Positions 9,012-17,218 of a DNA stretch of 64,000 bases are shown here, piece by piece. Position 1 is the first letter of the stretch; each line of letters begins with the position of its first letter. The position numbers were made by a program, and so were the translations under genes. This DNA comes from Pseudomonas sp. RIT623 (GTDB lineage: Bacteria > Pseudomonadota > Gammaproteobacteria > Pseudomonadales > Pseudomonadaceae): the NCBI RefSeq assembly GCF_004519305.1, contig NZ_SOZA01000016.1:42652-106651 (forward strand), given 5' to 3'. Under the pieces are notes generated by a model. That model saw only the letters and a list, made by a program, of their open reading frames with translations, did not search any database and was not told where the DNA came from.

Positions 9012-10058
9012 ATGCGTCTTTTCAATTACCTCGCGGGTGCCTGTTTGCTAGCGGCCGCCAGCGCGGCTCAGGCCGAAACAGTCTCTGGCCTGTACCAGGT
9101 GCGCGAGCCCCTAGACGGGCAGGGCGGCGAGGCCCGCTCCCAGGCTACCGCCAAGGCCCTGGACACCCTGGTGCTGCGCCTGACGGGCGATCCCAGGGCA
9201 CCGCAGGGCGCGGCACTGGCCAACCTGCGCAAGGATCCGCAGCAGATCATCAACCAGGTCGGCACCGAGGCCGGGCCACCCGAGGCGGTGCTGGTCGAGT
9301 TCGATCCAGGCAGCACCGAGCGGGTGTTGCGCCAGGCGGGCCTGGCCCTGTGGGGCAGCAATCGGCCGTCGATTCTCGGCTGGTGGTTGAACGACAGCGT
9401 CGAGGGCAGCAGCCTGGTCGGCGACGGTCAGGCCGCCGCCGAGCCATTGCGCCGCGCCGCCCAGCACCGTGGCCTGCCGCTGCGCTTGCCGCTGGCCGAC
9501 CTGCAGGAACAACTGGTAGGCAACCCGCAGCATATCGATGGCAGCGATCCGGCCCCCCTGCGCGAGGCGTCCGAGCGCTATGGCGCCGATGCGCTGCTGG
9601 CCGTGCATGCGCGTGAGGTGGACGGCAAGTGGCAGGGCAAGTGGCAGTTGTGGCTGGGCGACCAGCGCGAGCAGGGCAGTGCCGAAGGGGCCGACCAGGC
9701 GGCATTGGCCGATGCGCTGCTGCTGGCGGTGAGCAATCGCCTGGCGCCCCGCTATGTGACGCGGCCAGGGGCCAGCAGCGATGTGCAGGTGCAGGTTCAG
9801 GGCATGAGCCTGCAGCGCTACGCCGAGCTGAGCCGTGTGCTCGAGCCTTACGGCGCGCGCCTGCAAATGGCCGATGGTGCTACCTTGACCTACGGCGTCA
9901 CGGCGAACCGTGAGCAACTGCGCGCCCAACTGAGCCTGGCCAAGCTCCAGGAGTTGCCGACCGAGCCGGTACCCGCCACGCCAGCCGCGCAGGGCGAACC
10001 CGGCACGCCGCCACCTATCGCGCCAAAGCCGTTCGACGGCCTGCGTTTTCGCTGGTAA
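9012..10058 (+). CDS. DUF2066 domain periplasmic protein
   Basis: A 348-residue exported protein of unknown function that conserved Pseudomonas genomes carry between purM and perM. The signal peptide MRLFNYLAGACLLAAASAAQA is followed by the family opening ETVSGLYQVREPLDGQG. The N-terminal third continues with ATAKALDTLVLRLTGDP and PEAVLVEFDPGSTERVLRQAGLALWGSNRPSILGWW (given in two halves). It ends with a Pro-rich tail. The ATG at 9012 has an AGGA box upstream and gives a clean signal peptide, so longer in-frame starts are rejected. Spacing to perM is 12 bp, so they form an operon. Confidence 0.85.
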   Translation: MRLFNYLAGACLLAAASAAQAETVSGLYQVREPLDGQGGEARSQATAKALDTLVLRLTGDPRAPQGAALANLRKDPQQIINQVGTEAGPPEAVLVEFDPGSTERVLRQAGLALWGSNRPSILGWWLNDSVEGSSLVGDGQAAAEPLRRAAQHRGLPLRLPLADLQEQLVGNPQHIDGSDPAPLREASERYGADALLAVHAREVDGKWQGKWQLWLGDQREQGSAEGADQAALADALLLAVSNRLAPRYVTRPGASSDVQVQVQGMSLQRYAELSRVLEPYGARLQMADGATLTYGVTANREQLRAQLSLAKLQELPTEPVPATPAAQGEPGTPPPIAPKPFDGLRFRW

Positions 10059-10070
10059 GGAGTGCCACGA

Positions 10071-11144
10071 ATGACTGACATGCGTCGCTGGATCTGGCTC
10101 GGCGCGGCACTGGTGATTGCCGTGCTGCTGTATTTTCTGCACAACATCCTCTCGCCATTCCTGGTCGGCATCCTGCTGGCTTACTTGGCCGACCCGCTGG
10201 TCGACCGCCTGGAGCGCCTCGGGCTGTCGCGCACCTGGGGCGTGGTGGTGGTATTCAGCCTGTTTACCCTGATTTTCCTGGCGCTGCTGCTGGTGTTGGT
10301 GCCGATGCTGGCCAAGCAACTGGTGCGCTTGTACGAGTTGGCGCCGCAGATGCTCGACTGGTTGCAGCACGTGGCATTGCCCTGGGTGCAAAGCCGCCTG
10401 GGCCTGGCCGATGGTTTCTGGAAGTTCGACAAGATCAAGTCGGCCATCACCGAGCACATGGGCCAGACCACCGACATCGTTGGCGTGCTGCTGTCCCAGG
10501 CCACCGCCTCGAGCCTGGCGCTGATCGGCTGGTTGGCCAACCTGGTGCTGATCCCGGTGGTGGGCTTCTACCTGCTGCGCGACTGGGACCTGATGATGGC
10601 CAAGCTGCGCAGCCTGCTGCCGCGCCAGCGTGAACCGCAGGTGGTGGGGCTGGCCGGAGAGTGCCATGAAGTGCTGGGCGCCTTCGTGCGTGGGCAGTTG
10701 TTGGTGATGCTGGCATTGGGCGTCATCTATTCCAGCGGGTTGATGCTGCTGGGGCTGGAGCTGGGCCTGTTGATCGGCATGCTGGCGGGGCTGGCGGCGA
10801 TCGTGCCGTACATGGGCTTCATCATCGGCATTGGCGCGGCGCTGATCGCCGGCTTGTTCCAGTTTGGCGGCGACCTGTACCCGATGCTGGGCATCGTCGC
10901 GGTGTTCCTGGTCGGCCAGGCCCTCGAAGGCATGGTGCTGACGCCGTTGCTGGTGGGTGATCGCATCGGCCTGCACCCGGTGGCGGTGATCTTCGCGATC
11001 CTCGCCGGTGGCGAGTTGTTCGGCTTTACCGGCGTGCTGCTGGCGTTGCCGGTGGCGGCGGTGATCATGGTGCTGCTGCGGCATGTGCATGACCTGTACA
11101 AGGAGTCGGACATGTATGCCGGGGAGATCGACCCGGATCTATGA
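10071..11144 (+). CDS. perM: AI-2E family transporter / PerM-like permease
   Basis: A 357-residue inner-membrane protein of the AI-2E transporter superfamily (TqsA/PerM, PF01594). Two hydrophobic helices open the protein (IWLGAALVIAVLLYFL; FLVGILLAYLADPLVDRLERLG). A third follows, and then a long amphipathic soluble segment at about residues 80-150. A C-terminal block of four or five helices comes last, with the family signature GLLIGMLAGLAAIVPYMGFIIG and the ending motif GLHPVAVIFAILAGGELFGFTG. The ATG at 10071 has TAAGGAG eight bases upstream. The substrate cannot be inferred. It lies upstream of hda, as usual in Pseudomonas. Confidence 0.9.
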   Translation: MTDMRRWIWLGAALVIAVLLYFLHNILSPFLVGILLAYLADPLVDRLERLGLSRTWGVVVVFSLFTLIFLALLLVLVPMLAKQLVRLYELAPQMLDWLQHVALPWVQSRLGLADGFWKFDKIKSAITEHMGQTTDIVGVLLSQATASSLALIGWLANLVLIPVVGFYLLRDWDLMMAKLRSLLPRQREPQVVGLAGECHEVLGAFVRGQLLVMLALGVIYSSGLMLLGLELGLLIGMLAGLAAIVPYMGFIIGIGAALIAGLFQFGGDLYPMLGIVAVFLVGQALEGMVLTPLLVGDRIGLHPVAVIFAILAGGELFGFTGVLLALPVAAVIMVLLRHVHDLYKESDMYAGEIDPDL

Positions 11145-11152
11145 CCGATCGA

Positions 11153-11190
11153 GACAAGCCCGCTGTCACGGTTGTTGGAGCGGGCTTGTC
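11153..11190 (+). terminator. Hairpin after perM (terminator or REP-like)
   Basis: GACAAGCCCGCT (11153-11164) and AGCGGGCTTGTC (11179-11190) form a perfect 12-bp stem with a 14-base loop, eight bases past the perM stop. No T-run follows, so it may be a REP-type palindrome that dampens read-through rather than a classical terminator. Confidence 0.6.
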
Positions 11191-11319
11191 GAAATAGCGC
11201 AACTGCTTGATTTTACTTGTGCTATTTCCCTCGCCGATTGTGCCGCCCGCGTTGCGGGTATAGACTTTGCAACACTGTTCACCAAAGGCCCCCTGTGGTC
11301 CCCGCGACCGCCAGCCAGC

Positions 11320-12024
11320 ATGAAACCGATCCAGTTGCCCCTGGGTGTGCGTCTGCGCGACGATGCCACCTTCATCAACTACTATCCGGGCGCCAATGCC
11401 GCGGCATTGGGCTACGTCGAGCGGCTATGCGAAGCCGACGCCGGCTGGACCGAGAGCCTCATCTACCTGTGGGGCAAGCAGGGTGTTGGCCGTACCCACC
11501 TGCTGCAAGCCGCCACCCACCGTTTCCAGCAACTTGGCGAGCCCGCCGTCTACCTGCCCCTGGCGCAATTGCTCGAGCGCGGTGTCGAGCTGCTCGACCA
11601 CTTGGAGCAATACGAGCTGGTGTGCATCGATGACCTGCACGTGATTGCCGGCAAGGCGGACTGGGAAGAGGCGATGTTCCACCTGTTCAACCGCCTGCGC
11701 GACAGTGGTCGGCGCTTGTTGCTGGCGGCCTCCAGCTCGCCACGCGAATTGCCGATCAAGCTGGCCGACCTCAAGTCGCGGCTGACCCTGGCGCTGATCT
11801 TCCAGATGCGCGGCATGTCCGACGAAGACAAGCTGCGAGCCTTGCAACTGCGGGCCTCGCGCCGCGGCCTGCACCTGACCGACGAAGTCGGCCACTTCAT
11901 CCTCACCCGTGGTACCCGTAGCATGAGCGCGCTGTTCGACCTGCTCGAGCGTCTCGACCAGGCCTCGCTGCAAGCTCAGCGCAAGTTGACTATTCCGTTT
12001 CTCAAGGAAACCCTCGGCTGGTAG
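11320..12024 (+). CDS. hda: DnaA regulatory inactivator Hda
   Basis: AAA+ protein that, with the DNA-loaded sliding clamp, stimulates ATP hydrolysis by DnaA and so prevents re-initiation of replication. It has 234 residues, the size of DnaA domain III alone with no C-terminal DNA-binding domain. The opening MKPIQLPLGVRLRDDATF contains the clamp-binding motif near the N-terminus (QLPLGV). The Walker A loop is GKQGVGRTHLLQA (about 49-61) and Walker B is LVCIDDLHVI (about 100-109). An LKSRL sensor/arginine-finger region follows. The ATG at 11320 is chosen because the clamp-binding motif must be at the extreme N-terminus. The weak upstream RBS is typical for the gene. Confidence 0.95.
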   Translation: MKPIQLPLGVRLRDDATFINYYPGANAAALGYVERLCEADAGWTESLIYLWGKQGVGRTHLLQAATHRFQQLGEPAVYLPLAQLLERGVELLDHLEQYELVCIDDLHVIAGKADWEEAMFHLFNRLRDSGRRLLLAASSSPRELPIKLADLKSRLTLALIFQMRGMSDEDKLRALQLRASRRGLHLTDEVGHFILTRGTRSMSALFDLLERLDQASLQAQRKLTIPFLKETLGW

Positions 12025-12151
12025 TGGCCTGAAAGCACGGGGCCAGAGCCTCGAAACGGAAAAGTCACATCTTTTTCGATAAAATTTGCAAATGGCTCCG
12101 ATAGAAGGCATAGTTTCCCCCTTCTAAAGGACTACAGACACGGTCGTGCCC

Positions 12152-12787
12152 ATGCTGAAGCGCTTCGCACCCCTCGTGCCACTTGCACTTGCCACTCTTC
12201 TTTTCGGCTGCGCCTCCACCGGCCCGGTCGCAACCTCGCAGGATCGTCCGCTGGCCACCGAACAATCGGTCAAGGCCAAGGCGTCGGCTTCTTCCGTATT
12301 CACAGAGGAAGAACTGGCCAACGAAGATGATCTCGAGGCCTTCTCCAGCAACAGCAAGCCTTACCAGCTGCCGGTACTGGCCGACAGCATCCTCGAGCGT
12401 GGCATGTCACTGATCGGTACCCGCTATCGCTTTGGCGGTACCTCGGAGAAGTCCGGTTTCGATTGCAGCGGTTTCATCGGCTACCTGTTCCGCGAAGAAG
12501 CCGGAATGAACCTGCCACGCTCGACCCGCGAGATGATCAACGTCGACGCGCCTAAAGTCGCGCGCAACAAGCTCAAGCCGGGCGACCTGTTGTTCTTCAG
12601 CACCAACGGTCGGGGCCGGGTCAGCCATGCCGGTATCTACCTGGGTGACAACCAGTTCATCCACTCCAGCAGCCGCCGCAGCGGTGGCGTGCGCATCGAC
12701 AGCCTGGGCGATCGCTACTGGAGCAAGACCTTCATCGAGGCCAAACGCGCGCTCGCCATGGCGCCGACCACGATCTCGCGCAATTGA
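12152..12787 (+). CDS. NlpC/P60 family lipoprotein endopeptidase (copy 1)
   Basis: Predicted murein gamma-D-glutamyl/L-diamino acid endopeptidase anchored to a membrane. The lipoprotein signal LVPLALATLLFGCAST has the lipobox LFGC. A Ser/Ala-rich linker follows, then an NlpC/P60 domain (about residues 78-205) with the catalytic Cys105 in SGFDCSGFIGY and His in RVSHAGIYLG; a third polar residue is expected near FIHSS. The start is uncertain: a GTG at 12146 is in frame two codons upstream and an AAAGGA box lies near 12126. It is the first of two adjacent paralogues, suggesting tandem duplication. Confidence 0.92.
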   Translation: MLKRFAPLVPLALATLLFGCASTGPVATSQDRPLATEQSVKAKASASSVFTEEELANEDDLEAFSSNSKPYQLPVLADSILERGMSLIGTRYRFGGTSEKSGFDCSGFIGYLFREEAGMNLPRSTREMINVDAPKVARNKLKPGDLLFFSTNGRGRVSHAGIYLGDNQFIHSSSRRSGGVRIDSLGDRYWSKTFIEAKRALAMAPTTISRN

Positions 12788-12813
12788 TTTGATATCAAAA
12801 TGCTGTACCCTGC

Positions 12814-12847
12814 CACGGCGGCGTAGCTGAAAAAGCTCGCCGCCGTG
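12814..12847 (+). terminator. Strong hairpin between the two NlpC/P60 genes
   Basis: CACGGCGGCG-T-AGCT-loop-AGCT-CGCCGCCGTG is a very stable stem of 10 bp plus an inner 4 bp with a GAAAA loop, 26 bases after the first stop. No T-run follows. It probably separates expression of the two paralogues or protects the first transcript's 3' end. Confidence 0.55.
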
Positions 12848-12933
12848 CGCATTTACAGAAAGCGTCTAATCTAATTTCTCAACTCTTTTGGCTTCGGCTG
12901 TGGCCGGACGGTCTTCGACAGGACGTTACCATC

Positions 12934-13470
12934 ATGGCGATGTTGGCGCGCTTCGCACTCCTTTCTCTCGCGGCACTGCTCGCTGCCTGTTCGAGCCGTG
13001 TTCCGGCGCCGGCTCCAGCGGCCAAACCGCCTGTGTCGTTCAGCCAGCAACCGGCTTCTTCGCCGGCAGCTGACGATGTGCTGTTTCGCGCCATCGGCCT
13101 GGTGGGCACGCCCTACCGCTGGGGTGGCAATACCCCGGACTCCGGCTTCGATTGCAGCGGCTTGATCGGCTATGTCTACCGGGACGCCGCCGGTATCAGC
13201 CTGCCGCGTACCACCCGCGACATGATCGTGATGCGCGCGCCGAACGTGGATATCAATGCCCTGCAGTCGGGCGACCTGGTGTTCTTCGCCACCGGTGGCG
13301 GCTCGCAGGTCAGCCATGCCGGTATCTATGTGGGCGAGGGGCGCTTCGTGCATGCGCCGTCCAGCGGCGGGACCGTGCGTCTGGATTACCTGTCGAGCAA
13401 CTACTGGTCTCGCGCTTATCTGCAAGCCAAGCGCGTCCTGCCCCCGGGCCATCTGGCGCAAAACCCCTAA
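12934..13470 (+). CDS. NlpC/P60 family lipoprotein endopeptidase (copy 2)
   Basis: A 178-residue paralogue of the preceding gene. The lipoprotein signal LLSLAALLAACSS (lipobox LAAC) is followed by a short Pro/Ala linker and the NlpC/P60 domain. Catalytic Cys74 is in SGFDCSGLIGY and His is in QVSHAGIYVGEGRFVHAPS. Its shorter linker is the main difference from copy 1. Likely role: peptidoglycan stem-peptide cleavage during wall growth or separation. There are 146 bp upstream, including the hairpin and a possible -10 TAATCT, so it probably has its own promoter. Confidence 0.92.
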   Translation: MAMLARFALLSLAALLAACSSRVPAPAPAAKPPVSFSQQPASSPAADDVLFRAIGLVGTPYRWGGNTPDSGFDCSGLIGYVYRDAAGISLPRTTRDMIVMRAPNVDINALQSGDLVFFATGGGSQVSHAGIYVGEGRFVHAPSSGGTVRLDYLSSNYWSRAYLQAKRVLPPGHLAQNP

Positions 13471-13581
13471 ACAGATGGCGGTGCCCCCTGATCTGGGCTG
13501 ACCGCACTATCCTTCTACCGCGCTTACGCGCGTTGCGCCGATCAGGATGTCTGTCCGATAAAGACATTCCTGGAGCGCTTC

Positions 13582-16143
13582 ATGAGCACCATCAAGGAAC
13601 GCGTCGAGCGCAGTCTCGACGCGCTCGACGCAGGGCGGCCGCTGGCAGCCCTGGTGGATGAGATCATCCGTGAATACCCAGACCCCTACGTATTGGCCAA
13701 TCGCGAGGCCGCGCGGCTGTTGGTGAAGCACACCGGCAAGGCGATGGACCCTCGTTTCGTTTGGTGGCATCAGTTCGACAGTGGCAGTAGCAGCCCGCGC
13801 ACATTCAATGGTTGGAAACACTCAGGGGTACCGGCCAAGTCGATGCAGCTGATCGAGTTGCTCATCGAGCGTTTCGATGCGCAGTTCCAGGATGCGCCGG
13901 ACCAACTGGACCAGGTTGGTGGCTTTTATAGGCAAGGCGCGCGGGTTGGTCGGTTCGATGAGCGCAATGAAGTTCGCTTGTTGGCTCGCGAGGTGCAGAA
14001 GGACCTGTGGGCACTGGATTTCGCCGAGGTCTACCGGGTGGCGATCCAGCGTTTCTGGTCCAGCCATGGGCAGAATTTTCGCATCGTGGCCAAGGTCAAT
14101 CTGCTCGGCAAGGCCGCTGCAGCCTTGAGCCGCGATTTGATCAGCCAGCTCGATTGGCAGCGCCTGCAAGCGGTGGCGGCGGATGGCTTGACGACAGGGG
14201 TGCTGCCGACCCTGGCGCTGTTGCAGCAAGACGCGACCCGCCCGCCATTGACCGTCAGCCGCTATGCCTTTGGCGAAGCCGACCGGGGTAGCCTGTACCG
14301 GCTGACAGCGGCGGATGGGCGCGTCGTGTTGTACATGCCTTGGTCGTCGGAGGCCGTGCGTGGGTTCGATTCCGAATTGGCCATGGCGCGCTGGCTGCGT
14401 GAGCATCTGCAATCCGCCGAGGCGCTGCAAGCATTTGTCGAAGGGGCGCATGTCAATCCGCGAGATGACGCCGGCAGACAGCTGATCAAGGTACACCTGC
14501 AAGGTATTGCCGCCAGTCGCTCCGATGCGATGGCTGTGGTCGCGCTCACGCTGTTCAGGCGTGAGTCGAGCAAGCCGTTGTTCGACGTGCTTGTCGACCA
14601 AGTGTCGATCGAGATGCACCAGGCCGCCCAGCTCATGCAAAGCAATGCCGACCTGCGCAAGGCGATGTGGCGCGGTTACCTGTCGGCGTTTCTCAAGGTG
14701 TTCGGTGGCTTCGCGCCCTTGGGTTGGCCCATGAGCCTCACACTGTTGGGGGCTGGCCTTGGCAAGGTGGGCCTGGATGTGGATGCCGCGGCCACTGCAG
14801 TGGACGCGCAGGCCCGTCAGGGGGCGCTGCGTGAAGCCATGCTCGACAGCCTGTATACGGCCTTGAACATGATCGATATCAGCTTCACCTCCAGTTTCGC
14901 CTCGTTGACTTACGACGCGCCGCCCCACGAGTTCAAGGCATCGCTCGGACGTTGGCAGGAGGTGCGCAGTGCCACCCTGCCGGTGGAGGGGCAGGAGACC
15001 AATACGCTGGTGGCCGGCGAGCTGATGCAAACTGGCCGCTTGCGAGGCGTGCGGGTAGCGAATGACGGCAGTTGCTGGATCACCCTCAACGGCTTGGTCT
15101 ATCGGGTGCGCTACAGCCCTGACTTGTCCTGTTGGCTGATTGTGCCGTCGGACAATCCCTTTGCATTCGCCGCCTTGCATCCTGTGCGCCTGAACGACCA
15201 GGGCGAGTGGGTGCTGTTGGAGCCGCCGCGCCTGCTGGGGGGTGCCCCCCCTGCACCTGCGCAGCTGTCCAGCCTGCGTTCGGAACTTTGGGATACCTAC
15301 AGCCGGACCGGCCAGTGGGCGAGCGCCAAGCTGTCGACCAAGGCCATCGTGCGGCAGAAGGATGTGCTGATTGGCGCGGGTGTTGTCGAGCTTGCGGCCG
15401 GAAAGGGCTTTGACCTGGATACCCATGGTTTGCCTTGCCTGCTGGTCGAGGGCAAGCCGATGTATTCCTACCGCAAGGGGCGGCAGTTCTTCAACGCCTT
15501 GATCGAGGACTACACCCACAAGGCGTCGAACGTCAACGATGTGTTCCGCTATGGCACCTACGTGCACCCGGACATGGACGACTACATCGGGCGTCTCGCC
15601 GACACCTTGGCGGCGTTGCCCGAGAACAACGCCGTCACCTTGTATCGCGGTGGTAACGCTAGCCGCGGCACGGGAGGCGAAGGCTATCGCAGCGGCCGTC
15701 TACAAGTGGGCGACATACTGGTCAACACCGACCTGAGCTCCTTCACCGAGAATCCCTACAAGGCTTGCGAATTTGCCTCCACCGGCAGCGGAGAGGAAGA
15801 GGATGGCGCACTGCGTAGCTATGATGACAGCTCGGTGATTTTCGAGTTGCCGGCGCAGCGTTACCAAGGGGGGAGGCCGATCAGCCCGTTCTCGATCTAC
15901 CCGATGGAGGCTGAAACCCTGTTCCTGCCGGGGCACTACTTGCGCATCGAGGGGTTGCAGCAGGTCTACGGGGAGGGCTATCGGTTCATCCATGTGCAGC
16001 TTGCCCGGGTGGGCGAGCCCGGCACGGCGGCCGTGTATGACCTGCGTACCGGTCAGCCTTTCGATCGAGAGGTTTACCGAGCGCGCTTCAGGAACCCGGC
16101 GGTGGCGGACCGGTTCTTTCCCGCCGACGGTGGCCGGCGCTGA
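13582..16143 (+). CDS. Large dermonecrotic-toxin-like protein with C-terminal ADP-ribosyltransferase signature
   Basis: An 853-residue protein. Residues about 40-330 resemble the dermonecrotic-toxin-type domain (DUF6543-like) common in Pseudomonas toxins (EYPDPYVLANREA early; LDFAEVYRVAIQRFWSSHG; DDAGRQLIKVHLQGI). A hydrophobic, Gly-rich stretch at about 368-400 (FGGFAPLGWPMSLTLLGAGL) could insert in a membrane. The C-terminus has the R-S-E order of arginine-specific/C3-type mono-ADP-ribosyltransferases: Arg689 in LYRGG, Ser-rich LSSFT at 718-722, and EAE at 776-778 followed by TLFLPG. No signal peptide is seen and no secretion genes are adjacent. RBS GGAG lies seven bases before the ATG. Seen: motifs and order. 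Inferred: an effector that ADP-ribosylates a host or competitor protein. Confidence 0.75.
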   Translation: MSTIKERVERSLDALDAGRPLAALVDEIIREYPDPYVLANREAARLLVKHTGKAMDPRFVWWHQFDSGSSSPRTFNGWKHSGVPAKSMQLIELLIERFDAQFQDAPDQLDQVGGFYRQGARVGRFDERNEVRLLAREVQKDLWALDFAEVYRVAIQRFWSSHGQNFRIVAKVNLLGKAAAALSRDLISQLDWQRLQAVAADGLTTGVLPTLALLQQDATRPPLTVSRYAFGEADRGSLYRLTAADGRVVLYMPWSSEAVRGFDSELAMARWLREHLQSAEALQAFVEGAHVNPRDDAGRQLIKVHLQGIAASRSDAMAVVALTLFRRESSKPLFDVLVDQVSIEMHQAAQLMQSNADLRKAMWRGYLSAFLKVFGGFAPLGWPMSLTLLGAGLGKVGLDVDAAATAVDAQARQGALREAMLDSLYTALNMIDISFTSSFASLTYDAPPHEFKASLGRWQEVRSATLPVEGQETNTLVAGELMQTGRLRGVRVANDGSCWITLNGLVYRVRYSPDLSCWLIVPSDNPFAFAALHPVRLNDQGEWVLLEPPRLLGGAPPAPAQLSSLRSELWDTYSRTGQWASAKLSTKAIVRQKDVLIGAGVVELAAGKGFDLDTHGLPCLLVEGKPMYSYRKGRQFFNALIEDYTHKASNVNDVFRYGTYVHPDMDDYIGRLADTLAALPENNAVTLYRGGNASRGTGGEGYRSGRLQVGDILVNTDLSSFTENPYKACEFASTGSGEEEDGALRSYDDSSVIFELPAQRYQGGRPISPFSIYPMEAETLFLPGHYLRIEGLQQVYGEGYRFIHVQLARVGEPGTAAVYDLRTGQPFDREVYRARFRNPAVADRFFPADGGRR

Positions 16144-16159
16144 GAGGGGGCGGCCTTGA

Positions 16160-16738
16160 TCAGGCCTGCTTGAGCAGCAATGCCACCCCAGGGAAGTACT
16201 GCCCCAGTTCGTTATGCAGCTTGCGGTAGGCATAGGGGAAGTACCAGGCGATCGCGCAGGCGGTGTGTTTTTGCAGGTCGTCGACCAGGTCCTGCAGTTC
16301 TTCGGGGCTGGCGTGCTGCCCGGCCTTCCACGGGGTGACGAACAACGCCCCGGCCTTGAACTGGCTGGCGTAGGCGATCGCCTTGGCCTGGCTGGCGCTT
16401 TCCTGCAAGGCCGCTGCCAGGTCGAGGCGGGCGATGCGTGGCCAGCGCTGGCTGGCGTGCAGGTGGATCGAGTCCTCGGCATTGCCGATGAACAGGTCGC
16501 CGCGCGCCTCGCGCTCGCCTTCGTCGCGTTGTTTCTTGCTGGTGTATTGCTCCAGCGCCACCAGCTCGGCCTGCCAGGCCGCCGCCGCGAGCATCCCGGT
16601 GTTGGCGGCGGCGCCGTGCCAATACGGGGCCTCGTTATCGCCTTGGAACTGGTTGAAGCGGTTGATACAGTCGACCCAGCGTTCCAGGGCCGGGCGCAGG
16701 AACTCCAGGCGGGGGTTGTTGATGATCAGGCCTTGCAT
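16160..16738 (-). CDS. Hypothetical protein (192 aa), convergent with the toxin-like gene
   Basis: A soluble 192-residue protein of unknown function, rich in Ala, Gln and Trp, with no signal peptide. It opens MQGLIINNPRLEFLRPALERWVDCINRFNQFQG. Later segments are WHGAAANTGMLAAAAWQAELVALEQY and HTACAIAWYFPYAYRKLHNELG. AAGGAG stands eight bases before the ATG at 16738, so it is well supported as a gene. It ends 16 bp from the toxin-like gene on the opposite strand. Immunity genes usually follow their toxin on the same strand, so an antitoxin role is only a weak possibility. The cob operon leader begins on its other side. Confidence 0.75.
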   Translation of the reverse strand: MQGLIINNPRLEFLRPALERWVDCINRFNQFQGDNEAPYWHGAAANTGMLAAAAWQAELVALEQYTSKKQRDEGEREARGDLFIGNAEDSIHLHASQRWPRIARLDLAAALQESASQAKAIAYASQFKAGALFVTPWKAGQHASPEELQDLVDDLQKHTACAIAWYFPYAYRKLHNELGQYFPGVALLLKQA

Positions 16739-16899
16739 GCTGCGCGCTCCTTGTCATTGTGGTCGCGGTCGGTTGCGGTGATGGCTATGTGATATCACTG
16801 CTTTGAGTGTGGCACAAGCTGGCGGATCGGCCATTGATCCAGGCCAGATCGGTCCATGCTCGATTGACGCTCCTGATGCAACCCTCTAACCTTCGCGGC

Positions 16900-17096
16900 G
16901 TGTTTCAGGTGCCCTGCGAGCCGTGGCTCGGCAGGGTGAAACTGGGAAGCCGGTGAGCGCCAGTCAAGGTGCGAGTCCGGCGCTGCCCCCGCAACGGTAG
17001 GTGAGTCAACGCTGCGCAAGGCCACTGGGTGTATCGCCCGGGAAGGCGCGCAGCCCGGGCCAGGCCCGCTCACAAGCCCGGAGACCGGCCTGCAAC
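16900..17096 (+). promoter_or_regulatory. Cobalamin (B12) riboswitch
   Basis: The conserved core is present in order: AGGTGCC near 16907, AGGGTGAAACTGGGAAGCCGGTG, the AGTCCGG-CGCTGCCCCCGCAACGGTA block, CCACTGGG, GGGAAGG, and a full B12 box AAGCCCGGAGACCGGCCTG at 17074-17092. It lies 120 bp before cobO on the same strand. Adenosylcobalamin binding should turn off the operon. A small perfect hairpin, CTGTCGC/GCGACAG at 17182-17202, sits just before the cobO start and may take part in the expression switch. Confidence 0.96.
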
Positions 17097-17218
17097 TGCC
17101 AACGGCATCACGGAGGGTGATGCGCCAGCGATGTGGCCTGCGCCACGGCCCCTGCGCGTTCTCCGTCTGCCCGCCCTTTTTCTGTCGCTGCCCCTGCGAC
17201 AGCCCGCGGAGACCCCTG

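Noticed and set aside
9111..11090. A 659-codon minus-strand frame across the DUF2066 and perM genes
   Set aside because: It spans two conserved genes and their junction in antisense, is rich in Gln and His, and has no recognisable motif.
13582..16143. Type VI secretion (VgrG or Rhs) effector
   Set aside because: There are no YD repeats, no PAAR, VgrG or Rhs core, and no T6SS genes nearby.
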